A stretch of DNA of 64,000 bases from Emiliania huxleyi CCMP1516 (Eukaryota > Haptophyta > Isochrysidales > Noelaerhabdaceae), in NCBI RefSeq assembly GCF_000372725.1, contig NW_005199601.1, positions 260,371-324,370 of the forward strand, written 5' to 3'. The notes beneath the pieces were generated by a model. That model was not told where the DNA came from. It searched no databases and saw nothing but the letters and a program-made list of their open reading frames with translations. The number at the start of each line of letters is the position of its first letter. Positions within the stretch are counted from its first letter, which is position 1. Position numbers and translations under genes: made by a program. This document shows, piece after piece, positions 10,554 to 23,291 of the stretch.

Positions 10554-11751
10554 AGATAAAAAATAACGTGCGGGTCCTCAGCGGAGCTGGGAATAGGACC
10601 GCCGCGAGCGGCGTGGCGTGGAGCGGTTGTGCATCCCTCCGGGGGCCCCTCTGCGCCGGGGAGGCGATGTTGGAGCTAGGACGCAAGCGTCCGTCGCCTT
10701 TTTCAAACTCGGGGCCCACTCCGCTACGCTCCGACCCGAATTTGGAGGGCCTAAAAGTTTAAGGTATTGCTGCGCAAAAGGGGAAGACACTCCACGCACA
10801 AAGTACATGCATACTTCCTCTTAGGCGGACCCTCCCGATGCCAGGACGCATCTAGTGCTAGTGTCGCTTTAGGAAATGCGGCGGCGAATGGCAAAGCACA
10901 TAAAGAAAGTCGGGGTCGCAGAGAGCGTCGCGCAGCAGTTGAGCATGCTCGTGCGTTGTTTAGGACGCCACGCCAATTATCTGCGCGCCCATCTGTTGCC
11001 TGGCATCCCCTGCGAATTCGTCGCTCGTGATCAGCTCCGCTGCCGCTCGTAGCAACCAGTGCCGTGTCGAGATGAAGCTCCGCGACGACGCCCGTGGACT
11101 GCACGCGCAGGGAGAGGCGCACGAGCTCCCGCACGGCAAGCGACTTCTCGGCATGCGCCGCCTGACGCCTGTCGGCATCCCATTCTTGCAAGCAAGCCAT
11201 TTCTACCGACCGCGTATTTGGTCGACGGGACGGACGTTTTGGTACGTTTTGGCACCAGCTGAAGGCTTGCGTCCGCAAAAGCCCGTTGCCAACCCCCTTT
11301 TTGCCGGAGTCTCGCGAATCAATTGGCCTCCGCTCGGGTGTGAACATATTCGCTGCGGTCAAAACAACTCTGAGGTCTCGGCGGATACACGCCGGCCAGG
11401 AGCGGGAGCGCCAGAGAGAACACAGAAGGCATGACAAGCAAAGGATCTCTCTAACGCCGCGGTCAAAAGAGACCGACGGACCTTGAATTTCGGCGGCGCC
11501 GAAATTCACACAAGACTGTGAACACACCCACAGGACGCCGAGAACAAGACAATAGGAAGGGAGTGTACTCAGGCAGTCAGGGACGGATGAGTCAGAACAT
11601 ACTAAGAGCACCTAAAGGAGCAAGGCATAGCTGTGAAGTGGTCTCTCCACTGACAGACCCCCTCGTGCATTGGCCTGAGGTGCCCATCCGATACTCGGGG
11701 GAGGCAGCGGCAGGTCATAGTGCAAACAAAGGAGAGATGCACTGCCTCGCG
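10554..11751. other. No confident gene
   Basis: Long open frames exist on both strands (for example 10751-11611 minus, 11027-11434 plus), but none shows a recognisable domain. Codon use is mixed and the region is less GC-rich than confirmed genes. It could contain an unrecognised or decayed gene. Confidence 0.4.
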
Positions 11752-12011
11752 TTATAGTCCTGGTAAGTACGGTCTGTAGGCTCCTCGGAGGCGGAGCAAG
11801 CCTCGGCATGTTACATGAAGCGCCCTTGCCAAAGGAACGCAACACTGGGAGTGAGGAGCACGCCCAGCCCTTGTCTCTTGTGGCATCGTAAAGACCCAAA
11901 ATTTAGGAACCTCGGCTCGAAATCGATAGAAAGAAATCCATATCGTTGGACAGGGGTACAACGAAATCGAGCGGCTGGGAATCTGGATGCCAAAGGTGCA
12001 GCGGAAAGAGA

Positions 12012-13246
12012 TTACATCTTTTTCCAGAGCGTCCCATTGATACGCTCGTAGTGCCCGTTGATCGGGAAGGTGAGGTCGTTGTCGAACGAGTCGGGCGGGT
12101 AGTGAGGTAGCCCGATGCAGTTTCGGTACGGTGCCCCACCCTCCACCATCGTCCGGTTGACGAGGCGGGTCAGCTTCGACGGTGGCGCATGCGCTGAGGC
12201 CAGGCAAAGCGCAATTGACCGTAAGTCGTCGACCCGTTGGCAAGACATATCGATGTCGTGGAGGGGCGGCCGGGCGATGTTCTCCTGCATCCACAGCTTG
12301 GGAGGATACCATTGCGTGACGCGGGTGATCAGGTTGCCGAAGTACACGCGCCCGTACTCGTCCCGGAGGCAAATCCAAGGTGCCAAGCGGACGTGTCCTG
12401 TCCGTCCGTGGTACAGGAGGACGCAGTCGTTGGCATCGACATTGTGTGCAAACCAACCAGTGTTGAACGGCGCACAGATGGACGCGTTGGCAGGAAGAGG
12501 CGGTGGCAGGTCGCACATAGAGACTGATTGCGAGAAGTCGGCCTGGTCGTACACGAAGGAGGAGCTTGATCCCTCTGGGGCGAACCAGCTGCGCTCACCA
12601 GTCTCCGTGTCGTAGTAGCAGAAGTAGCCACCCGACGCCACTCTGAGTACCCATGAGCTACTCGGCGGGGGAAAGGTTGGCGCGGCCAGAGCGCCATCTC
12701 GGTCGAACCCGTTGCCAGATGCCTCTGGAGGCATTCCACAGCTCGCTGTTTGTCCCACGGGTCCGCGTAGGGTTGTCTTCCAACATTGCCAGCGTTGCGG
12801 AGGGCGAGAGCTGCTTTGCGGCGAAGCCTGTACACGAACGAGAGCACGATCCATATGTAGACGGGGACGGCGGCGAGGACGTTGCTGGCGGTGCGCTCTT
12901 CAGCCGTCAAGCTGAGTCGGGCGCTGCGCCGAGTTCGCGCCCCCTCGACGTCCGGCAGCATGATGAACGCTGCTCCTGCAACAAACGGCACCAGATCTTG
13001 CCGAGGGACGCCCAGGGCCCAAGCAAGGTACACGAAGGAGAGGGCCCAAACGATAGAGCCAGAAGTGACCTGGGACCCCTCAGGATCGGCGGCAGAAACC
13101 TGAGCCCCCTCGTTGGTGTGCAACAGCCCGCATGTTGCAGTTGGTAAGAGAAGAAGTAGCACTTGCCAACGAACGCCCAGCAGCCAAGTCAGCCAGATGA
13201 TGCAGAGGGCTCGAATGGTAGCGGTAAGTCTGGAAGAGTCTTCCAT
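12012..13246 (-). CDS. Membrane protein with two WW-like modules, one frame change
   Basis: From the ATG at 13246 the first frame encodes three hydrophobic segments (around WLTWLLGVRWQVLLLLL, WALSFVYLAWALGV and VLAAVPVYIWIVLSFVY). Near 12700-12790 the reading must change frame, after which come two WW-like units: GGYFCYYDTETGERSW...P and EYGRVYFGNLITRVTQWYPP, with the two Trp and final Pro typical of WW domains that bind proline-rich ligands. The C-terminus (CRNCIGLPHYPP-type segment, ending WKKM) is unfamiliar. Either a short intron I cannot place or a one-base indel links the halves. If real, the WW units would lie on one side of the membrane. Function unknown. Confidence 0.5.
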
Positions 13247-13278
13247 GACCGTCTCGATCTCGGGCTCCTCTATGGGCA

Positions 13279-13699
13279 GCCTTCGGTATCGCCCCGACCC
13301 CCGTCCCGTGCGAGCCCATGTGCGACTGGTCGACGCACGACTTCAAGCTCGTGGGCAAGGAGGTGGCATGCGTCGCGCGCGACCCGGACGCCGACGAATA
13401 TCTCTTTTACACCATGGAGGTCGGCAAGTGCACGGTGAAGAGCGGCAACACGACGCACGCGGCTCTGACATCGACGTGATCAACGGCATCTCGTTCGCCA
13501 ACGCGCCGTACGAAAAAGTGCTGGTGCCCTCCGAGAAGGCGTTGCTCTCCGACATGAGCCAGAGTTTGCCGACAAGCCCGTGGTCACCGGCAAGCCCGTG
13601 ACAAGCCCGGTCACCGCACACAGCCTAGTGCTCACGGGCGTGGCCTGCTTGTGCTTCCTGACCGGCTGGCTCGCCGCCCGCCGCACCTACCGCACCTAG
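13279..13699 (+). pseudogene. Broken gene for a C-terminally anchored membrane protein
   Basis: Coding-like sequence runs through three frames in turn. 13279-13479 holds a Cys-containing stretch with CDWSTHDFKLVGKEVACVA. The next frame, to about 13560, carries GISFANAPYEKVLVPSEKAL. The third, to the TAG at 13697, ends in a hydrophobic segment LVLTGVACLCFLTGWLAA and a short basic tail. Junctions near 13460 and 13560 look like single-base indels, not introns. An AG at 13277-13278 could be an acceptor, so earlier exons may exist. It is divergent with the WW-module gene on the other strand. It reads like a decayed type I surface protein, or two sequencing errors in a working gene. Confidence 0.45.
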
Positions 13700-14007
13700 T
13701 GCCTAGACCGCGATACTTGTTATTGTTCCAAAAAACTAAGGTACCTTTGTCCTTTTTGAGTAAACATGTATTTTTCCTCCGAACTTCCGAAGTTGAAGAT
13801 TGCAGTATGCTTTCATATCTGCACACTGATCACTGTATCGTGTTGGTATGTTCCATCATACGAGTATTTAGGACGGGGGACGCGACACCCTTGAAAGTAG
13901 TGGTTTCGTCGTGTGGACGGTGTGGGGCCTAACAAAAAAAGAATTTTACAACGCCAAGGTCAAGAAAAAGATATGTCGAAGACCAGCAGCTGTGAGGTCT
14001 TGGCGAC
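13700..14007. other. Intergenic, relatively AT-rich
   Basis: Sequence between the broken gene and the D123-like gene, with lower GC than its surroundings. It contains AAAAAAAGAATTTTACAACG at about 13931-13950; a matching AAAAAGAATTTTACTACG lies at about 39799-39816. It presumably holds the promoter of the downstream gene. Confidence 0.4.
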
Positions 14008-15078
14008 ATGAACTCCGCTGGCATCAACCACGAGCAGCTACGCACCGCGTGGCCGGTCTACTCTGCCTTCTCTGGCTCTCTCGAGCCGGTCGACCCCGCG
14101 GGCATGGAGGTGCTCCGCTCCGTCTATGTGGCCAGCTGGCTCGCTGACGCCGCGATGCTCGTGGAGGCGGACGACTCCGGCCGCGATCTCACATTTCGAG
14201 GCTCCGCCGTGAGCCACATCGTGCTTGCTCCGCCGCTGGCGCCGCACCAGCTCCTCGCGCTCATTGCTGCGGCGTGGAGCGCCGACCGTTGGTACTCGCT
14301 GGTCGAGAGCGATGGTGTGCCGACGCCGCCCAGCTCGCTCCTCCGGCTTCGCGCCGGCCAGCCGCTGGCGACGCTGCGCGACGCGATAGAGTCCTCCATC
14401 GCGCGGCTGGGCGGGCAGGCCTTTGTCCGCATGGACCATGCTTCGAGCAAGACGGTCGTGCCGTGCTCCAGCTACGACGCGGTCGAGGCGAACCTGCGGT
14501 GCAGCGAGCGAACGGCGGCGCGGCTTCGCGGAATCGAGGTCGGAGCGGCAGCGGACGGGCCAGCGGAGGGGTACGTGATGCTGCGTCGCTGGGTCGACGA
14601 CCTGCAGCAGACGCACCTCGAGGCGCGGGTGTTTGTCCATGCGGGCGTTGCGCGCGGGGTCAGCCTGACGGTGCGCCAGCACAGCCGGCTCGGCGAAGCG
14701 GAGGAGCGCGCGTGCATCGCTTGCCTCGCCTCGCTCAAGCGAGCGTTGCGAGCCTTTGCCAAACGCGTCATTCTTGCGACCGAGTACCGCGACTGCGTCC
14801 TCGACGTGGCGGTGCCGATCGCGGCACTCGACGCGGCGCTCCACGCAGCGAATCGGCCGTCCGGCATGCCCTCGGCGGAGGCGGAGCTGCTGGCAGGCTT
14901 GTGGCTCGTGGAATGCAACACGCCCGTCTACCTGCTCGCCACCTCGGGCTGCTTCGACCTGTCCAATGAGGCGGATAGGGAGATCCTGTGCGGCGACGCC
15001 GTCGACGCAGAGGTTGTCCTGCCGGTGCTCCTCGCGGAGTTTGAGTGGAGGACGTGGAGGATCGAGCTTAGGCAGTGA
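14008..15078 (+). CDS. D123-like ATP-grasp domain protein
   Basis: A single-exon, intact 356-residue frame. The order of conserved pieces resembles the D123/CDC123 family: GQAFVRMDHASSKTVV (the strand with the lysine/arginine that holds nucleotide), YVMLRRWVDD followed by EARVFVHAGVARGVS (EFR-type segment), and late EYRDCVLDVAV and LWLVECNTP, matching the VLDV and D/E-x-N-P residues that bind metal-ATP. CDC123 assists assembly of translation factor eIF2; more distant D123-like proteins have other or unknown roles. This copy is divergent, so the family call is tentative and the substrate unknown. The start ATG at 14008 is the first in frame. Confidence 0.5.
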   Translation: MNSAGINHEQLRTAWPVYSAFSGSLEPVDPAGMEVLRSVYVASWLADAAMLVEADDSGRDLTFRGSAVSHIVLAPPLAPHQLLALIAAAWSADRWYSLVESDGVPTPPSSLLRLRAGQPLATLRDAIESSIARLGGQAFVRMDHASSKTVVPCSSYDAVEANLRCSERTAARLRGIEVGAAADGPAEGYVMLRRWVDDLQQTHLEARVFVHAGVARGVSLTVRQHSRLGEAEERACIACLASLKRALRAFAKRVILATEYRDCVLDVAVPIAALDAALHAANRPSGMPSAEAELLAGLWLVECNTPVYLLATSGCFDLSNEADREILCGDAVDAEVVLPVLLAEFEWRTWRIELRQ

Positions 15079-15350
15079 GGGGTGAGCGATACGTAAGGGG
15101 TAAGGTACAACAAAGGTAAACTCCGTTCTCCACAGACCACACGCACACCACACACACACACACACACTCGAGCACACACAGCTGAGTCGCAGTCGGTGGA
15201 GAGGAGTGTGAGAGTGATATGAACGTGTGACACAGCGTGTCAGCTGTCAGCGCGGGGACGGACGGACGCGACTCATTCTAATGACTAATCAAAGTAATCG
15301 CCAAAGGAAAGCGCGCCAGACCCTGCCTCGCTATCGAATCTCCATGAATG
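15079..15350. other. Intergenic with CA microsatellite
   Basis: A CA-rich microsatellite lies at about 15142-15180. No gene is supported. The last eight bases, CATGAATG at 15343-15350, are the left target-site duplication of the adjoining transposon. Confidence 0.6.
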
Positions 15351-16265
15351 AATGGTTGGGTAGTAGGGCTAGAGGGTCGCTCTACACTTAGCCTCTGCAG
15401 CGAGCGAGCGCTCAACTTAGCCCCCGCACCGAGCCGGGCTCAGACTTAGACGCTGTATGGTCGGGGGCCATGAACTTAGACGACATAAGGCCACTCCGGG
15501 CAAAACCCGGGTATACCTGAAAAGCCTCCAGGTTTACCCGAAATACCTGGACGCGTCCGACCAACGTATGCCGCGCACGACGCCATATCGCCTTCTCCCA
15601 GGGCCAGTGCGCTACTCACGGCGCGCAACGCCTGCTCAAGTACGCGCACCGTACCATGTGCTGCCGCTATGCGTGCCTTAAGGCGGCTGCGGCGAAGCGG
15701 CGGGCGCGGCATGCCGATGGCAGTGCGGACGATGCGGTTGCGATGTGTTCTGCTTCAAGATCGTGGCGGTGCTTGGCATGCACTTCTGCGATCCCAATCA
15801 GCTCATCGCAACGAAGCAGCGCAACAAGCTGGCTGCTGCCAACAAGGCCCTATGCTACCTCACGCGCGGATCGTTCAAAGAGGACCAGCACACACAGGCT
15901 TCACGCCTTCACCGTCACACGTTTGATTAAGCTTGAGGAGCTTCGTGTCATGTGAGAACTGTTTGGCTAGACGTCGCTCAAGAATGAAGGAGCAGCAACG
16001 AAAGTCGGAAGAGGAGGATGCTGAGGCGGCGATTGCTAAGCATGAAGAGGATCGATAGCCCGCCGCAGGCGAAGAAAATTTGGGGGCTGCGCCGTATCGT
16101 TGATCACGGTGGAGGAGCCTCCTGGCCCCAGGCCGTGCCACGGCCGACTTAGCCGATGTAAGAGGCTCCCGCTGATCTTAGACCGCGCAAGCACTCCAGC
16201 GTGGCTAGCCACACTTAGACCCGTTCAGCCTCGAGGCTCAGAACTTAGACTACTACCCAACCAGT
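15351..16265. mobile_element. hAT-like non-autonomous DNA transposon, 915 bp
   Basis: The ends are imperfect 16-bp terminal inverted repeats (left AATGGTTGGGTAGTAG, right the complement of ACTGGTTGGGTAGTAG, one mismatch). They are flanked by a perfect 8-bp direct duplication, CATGAATG, at 15343-15350 and 16266-16273. An 8-bp duplication is usual for hAT elements. Both ends carry four subterminal direct copies of a CTTAGAC/CTTAGCC motif about 25-35 bp apart (left about 15388, 15415, 15443, 15473; right about 16146, 16177, 16213, 16243). No transposase is visible. The interior holds short coding-like fragments in changing frames: one with CLKAAAAKRR (about 15656), one with FKIVAVLGMHFCDPNQLIA (about 15750), and one with CENCLARRRSRMKEQQRKSE ending at 16058. 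These may be captured exon pieces. Confidence 0.75.
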
Positions 16266-16778
16266 CATGAATGTACTGCACCTAGCGTGCCAGCTACCGT
16301 TCCTCTTGCGGTGCTTCTGCAGCTGGTCGTCGTACTTCTGCAGGTTGGGCCGCGTCGCCTCCCACACACCCAGGTACTCGGGGCGCTTTGCGCGTCGTAC
16401 TTCTGGCGCTCCCTCCCACAGCTGCCGCCTCGCCAGCGGCAGCTGCAGCCACGCGGCTGTTGGCCAGCCAACGGGGCACTTGACGTCGTCGATGCGGATG
16501 CTAGGCCAGGCGTGCTCACAGCGCCACCACAGCTTGCGCACCGGGCGGGGCTTGTTGGCGGGCCACGCCGCCAGTTCGGCCTCGAGCCGGGCGATGCGGA
16601 GCGTGGCGCCTCGCGCCGCACTTCTTATTCTCGCACTCGAAGAGAAGGTGCGGAAGACGTACTGACGCGCCAGCACCGAGGCGAGCCGCTGGACCACCTC
16701 GGGCCTGGGCCAGACCTCGCCCCAGTTCACGGTAGAACCCAGGATTTTTTCTGTCACCCAGCGCGTTTTTGATCTCAT
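16245..16778 (-). CDS. Unknown protein, 3' end altered by transposon insertion
   Basis: A 177-residue frame from the ATG at 16778. Recognisable character: Trp-rich segments (VNWGEVWPRPEVV, LWWRCEHAWPSIRIDD, VKCPVGWPTAAWLQLP) and a charged, probably helical C-terminal part (LQKYDDQLQKHRKR). I do not recognise the family. The last six sense codons read through the transposon's terminal repeat, so the present C-terminus is element-derived. With the element and one target-site copy left out, the frame would stop four codons after the shared STFM. The start is about 50 bp from the divergent oxidoreductase start, so a shared bidirectional promoter is likely. Confidence 0.5.
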   Translation of the reverse strand: MRSKTRWVTEKILGSTVNWGEVWPRPEVVQRLASVLARQYVFRTFSSSARIRSAARGATLRIARLEAELAAWPANKPRPVRKLWWRCEHAWPSIRIDDVKCPVGWPTAAWLQLPLARRQLWEGAPEVRRAKRPEYLGVWEATRPNLQKYDDQLQKHRKRNGSWHARCSTFMTGWVVV

Positions 16779-16830
16779 CGTGTGTCAGCACTCACCTCCG
16801 AAGATCAAAGAGGGCCGCTTGAGGGACTCC

Positions 16831-19597
<2,767 letters not shown>

Positions 19598-20570
19598 GCG
19601 CCGAGCGTCGCCGCCGCCCCGCCGCCGCGCCGCCGCCGCCGCCATCGACACCGCCATGACCCATGTGTGCGTTGCCGTTGGCTGTCGGATTTGTTTCTGC
19701 ATATGTGATATTACGTCTCTGCTCTCTCTTTCGACATTGCTCTGGGGGGAGGCGGGGGCCCCCGGAGGCACCGTCGGTGCGCCGCGCCGCAGTGCGGAAA
19801 CGGGGCCCCGGCTCTATTAGTCTTTGGCGTCGAGGCCGACAAGTGGGTGTGAGTATGCGCGGCGCGGGGCTCCATCTCGAGCGTTCGTCCCAGCGCAGCG
19901 CTGATAAAGCGCCGTCCCTCACCAAAGAGTGGTGGTGGCCATTTGGCAACTGCAGCCGAACAAGGGAGAAGCGCGCAACATAGCTTGTACGCGCGATGTG
20001 ACACGGCGCGGCGGAGGAGGAGCAGGGCGGGGCAGCTAAGTTTTGGTCGGGTGGCAGTGGTGGCCGGCCCGGGGGCGTGAGCCGTTCTCGTCGATTATCT
20101 ATACGAAATTGAATCCGCGTCACTGGGTTGGGTTTTGAGGGCATGGATGACAAAATGCTTAATGGGGGGAGCCCCGGGAGAGGGTGTGTGGGGGGTGTGT
20201 GGCTCCCCCCGCTGCCGCTCGTGGGAGCGGCCCGCGGCGCTCTGCTGTGCGTGAGCCCCAGCCTGCTGTCCGCCGTCGCGCGTTTTTTCATGGAAATCTC
20301 CGCAGGGCGCAGGCCCGCAGGCGTCCGCACACCTCACCATGCCGCCGCACACATTATCACATATCAGCTCCCTTGAGACCCACTCCCAGCACCCAGCTCC
20401 GAGGCTACATGTAGCTCCGAGGCTACCCAGCACATCGTTCCATCGACCCTCACAACTCTCTCTTGTACCACCTACCCGCAGGACCCTCCTGGGCCACTCC
20501 TGCGGAAAAGGGGTGGCCACGGTCCGGGGTTGTGTTTTTGTGTGAACTCAACCTCTCACAGACCAGCGCA
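19598..20570. other. No confident gene
   Basis: The 3' flank of the oxidoreductase gene and GC-rich sequence. Open frames on both strands are short or compositionally biased. I see no domain, RNA gene or clear repeat here. Confidence 0.4.
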
Positions 20571-21316
20571 TTGGCCAAAGTACAGGTTTCGATCCGGGCC
20601 ACCGCAAATTTTGATCAGCAAATTTCGAGGGGCGGCCGCAAATTTTGAGGTAGATTTTGATTGTCAAAACGTGTCCGTCTTGGCACAGGATAGAGCATAT
20701 AGGCGGCGAACACCCAGGTGCGCAGGGACATCGCGACTCTGCCCGCTCGCTCGACCCTTTTGCCGCGAGAGGGCGCCGGCCGCGTGTAAGAGGTGGCTGG
20801 CGCCCTGAGGCGGCAATTGGTGGCGTGGGGAGTGCGGAACGCTACTGGCGGCGCGACAGGGCCTCTCTCCGCTGCGTGTGCCGCCCATCAGCACGCGGGT
20901 GCGCAGACATCGCGACTCTGCCCGCTCGCTCGACCCTTTTGCCGCGAGAGGGCGCCGGCCGCGTGTAAGAGGTGGCTGGCGGCCTGGCGCCCTGAGGCGG
21001 CATTTGGTGGGGTCAGCGTGCGGTGCTGAGTCTTACTCGTCCGCGCTGGGGCCAGATCCCAGCGCAGAACTCTGCAACGCTGGCATACAAACACAAGAGG
21101 ACTAACCCTAACCCTAACCCTAACCCTAACCCATACCTAACCCTCTAACCCTAATAACCCTAACCTAACCCACCCCCCAACTCCACACCTTAAATGTGAA
21201 AGATCTTGATGTATGATGAAAATCAGGCCCGACTGCAAATTTCTTCAAAATTTTCGCAGGCGCTCTGCGCCTGTAGATTTTGAAATAAATTCGACAAAAT
21301 TGGTACCTGGCCCAAC
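20571..21316 (+). repeat. Subtelomere-like repeat with interstitial telomere array, copy 1
   Basis: A long unit from TTGGCCAAAGTACAGGTTTC through two internal near-copies of a GACATCGCGACTCTGCCC-containing block, then a CCCTAA-type array at 21101-21170 (partly degenerate), then a tail with GAAAATCAGGCCCGACTGC ending about ACCTGGCCCAAC. The unit recurs in the same order and orientation at 60016-60914. Reading CCCTAA on the plus strand is the orientation expected at a left chromosome end, so this is probably an internalised subtelomere. Confidence 0.85.
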
Positions 21317-21542
21317 CAGCGCACAGCGCCATATAGGAGGTATTTTCTTCTCAATAACAAGGCTGTGAACAGGTGGGGTTGTGGTTTATGTGAACAGCGT
21401 CGAACACTGAGCTAGACGACTTGTCGATGCGTGTACCGTCGGTCGTGCTCGTCGGCGCTGTCGCATTTCGCACGCGCGGCGGTGGGCCAAGAACAGATGC
21501 AGAGGCGCGCGTGAAGCACTGCCGCCCGTCCAAAGACTTTCA

Positions 21543-22733
21543 GCGGACTATGTCTCTAGCGGTCTGAGCATTCTCGTCAGGCTAACAAACGCAAAGGAGC
21601 CACTCGACCATTTGCAGAAGTGGTACAGCCAGCAAAAAAAGCAATACACGACAGGAGAGTTCAAGTACCTATTTTGGACTAGCATGCGAACCGGCATTCG
21701 CCCCCCAGACGAATCCATCGCGTCTGTGGTGGGTCAGCTGGTCCAGGCTTGCAATGCGACGCCAGCCTGCCGTGAGACGCAGGGTGGTGCATGGTACTTC
21801 GCAAAACGCGTGCAGGACCGGACAATCCAACAAACATCTGAGCGACTCATGCACGAAGGGGTTCATTGTAACACCAACAACGACCAGGTTCGGTGGTTCT
21901 CCAACGTGATGTCGCCGGAGATGATGCGCCGCCTAATGAAGGATGCCAGCTTGCGGGTGCTTCGTGAGTACAAACCGTCGGCCTCCGAGCCTTTGGACGT
22001 GCAGATCGGAGCAACTCGCTTCTCGACCGGTCCTGTTTCGCCGTCCCTCAAAAATAACGCAAGCCGTAACAACCCGAATTCGGGGTTTCCTCCCTGTGAG
22101 GGTGGGTCCACCCGCAACTGCTACGACGAGGACGCGTTCCCGCTCAACTGCCCGGACTACTGCCTGCGCTTGCACGGATTCGGCGTGGCTGATGCGGGCT
22201 GGGATTTGAAGGATACTTCCAACACGATGTACTACGCTCCGTGGGGCCCGTCCCCGGGACAAACTTGCTACATGAAGACCATCTTTCCAGCACGGTATGG
22301 CGTCGTTAGTAATGTTGGCGGGCGGGACCCCTTTGCCGGCTGGGCAGCAGACAAGACGTGGGAAGGGGACCACGTGGTCCAAGGGGACAGCGTGGGAAGG
22401 GGACCCTGGCCCAAGCTCGCCCCCTTGGGCCAGGGTGGGTGCGGCGATTGCGACGACTGCGAGTGCGGTGGCGTTTCCACTGCCCAGGCCTGCAAGAACT
22501 CGAGGGGCCCCAACTTTCAAGGGGCCTGCGTTTACGCGACCCCAGTTGGGGCGACGTGTGTACCGGGAACCGCCGACTTTGCCCCGGTGGGGACACTGCC
22601 GATGGAAGCAGATGCTTGGCACGACCCCGGGTACCCCGGGTGCTCTCAGCCGGGCTCTGCGTGCTCCGTTCGCGCTGCCAAACTCGCGGACGAAGCCCAG
22701 CGCCAATACCTTTGGCCGCACAATCTCTCCTGA
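21543..22733 (+). CDS. Cys-rich protein of unknown function, 3' exon
   Basis: An open frame preceded by a TTTCAG acceptor at about 21542, so at least one 5' exon is missing from my model. The first half is helical and charged (VSSGLSILVRLTNAKEPL, QKWYSQQKKQYTTGEFK). The second half is Cys/Gly/Pro-rich, with CPDYCLRLHGFG, a CGDCDDCECGG cluster and many paired cysteines suggesting disulfides and an extracellular place. No start, signal peptide or membrane segment is seen in this exon. The stop at 22733 gives about 395 residues. I do not recognise the family. The subtelomere-like repeat ends about 220 bp upstream. Confidence 0.5.
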   Translation, partial: ADYVSSGLSILVRLTNAKEPLDHLQKWYSQQKKQYTTGEFKYLFWTSMRTGIRPPDESIASVVGQLVQACNATPACRETQGGAWYFAKRVQDRTIQQTSERLMHEGVHCNTNNDQVRWFSNVMSPEMMRRLMKDASLRVLREYKPSASEPLDVQIGATRFSTGPVSPSLKNNASRNNPNSGFPPCEGGSTRNCYDEDAFPLNCPDYCLRLHGFGVADAGWDLKDTSNTMYYAPWGPSPGQTCYMKTIFPARYGVVSNVGGRDPFAGWAADKTWEGDHVVQGDSVGRGPWPKLAPLGQGGCGDCDDCECGGVSTAQACKNSRGPNFQGACVYATPVGATCVPGTADFAPVGTLPMEADAWHDPGYPGCSQPGSACSVRAAKLADEAQRQYLWPHNLS

Positions 22734-23291
22734 GTTCTTCCGCGGCTTGCGCACCGTCAGCAGTTGCGAGCGAGCAGGAGAGAGAGAGAAGAGCTCGCCG
22801 CGGGGTAGGAGCGGCCACCTTGCTCGGCACCGCCCCTGCACAAGTCAGTTAGCCCACCTGTGCTGCGGTGGCAGCCCTCCTTTCTCGCTCCACCCCTAGC
22901 TCCGTCCGCCCCGCCCCCCAGCCCGCCCCCAGGCCCCCAGGCCCGCGTCCCCACCCTCCCACATCACAGCTCTCCGTCTCTGGCACTGGCCGGCAGGTTA
23001 GCTGTACTTAGTGTTCCGGGAAGAAAACTCTTTCCGTCGAGGTTTTACGTGTCGAGTAATCTGAATGCCTTCGCACCGCTCCTATCGGCGCCGCCATCAT
23101 CTTGGCGAAATCTCCTTGCTCGCGCTCCTGTGCGATCATCATGGTCTCGCTGTGGTCACCTGCATCAGTAAGCTCAATTTCGGCAGCTGATGCCCTCGGC
23201 GCTGAGCGCGGGCCACATGCCGTGATAAAGCAGGGAGGCACACTGACGCACACAAGCTGGGACCGGACAGGGTCCTTACTTTGCCACGGGA
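22734..23291. other. No confident gene, C-rich tract
   Basis: The 3' flank of the Cys-rich gene; a CCCC/CT-rich tract lies at about 22890-22965. Frames on both strands at 23008-23397 are open, but neither is recognisable. Confidence 0.35.

Noticed and set aside
10751-11611. 286-residue minus frame
   Set aside because: No domain, mixed codon use and competing frames on the other strand.
20571-21316. True chromosome end
   Set aside because: The telomere-type array is short, partly degenerate, and followed by unique genes on both sides.
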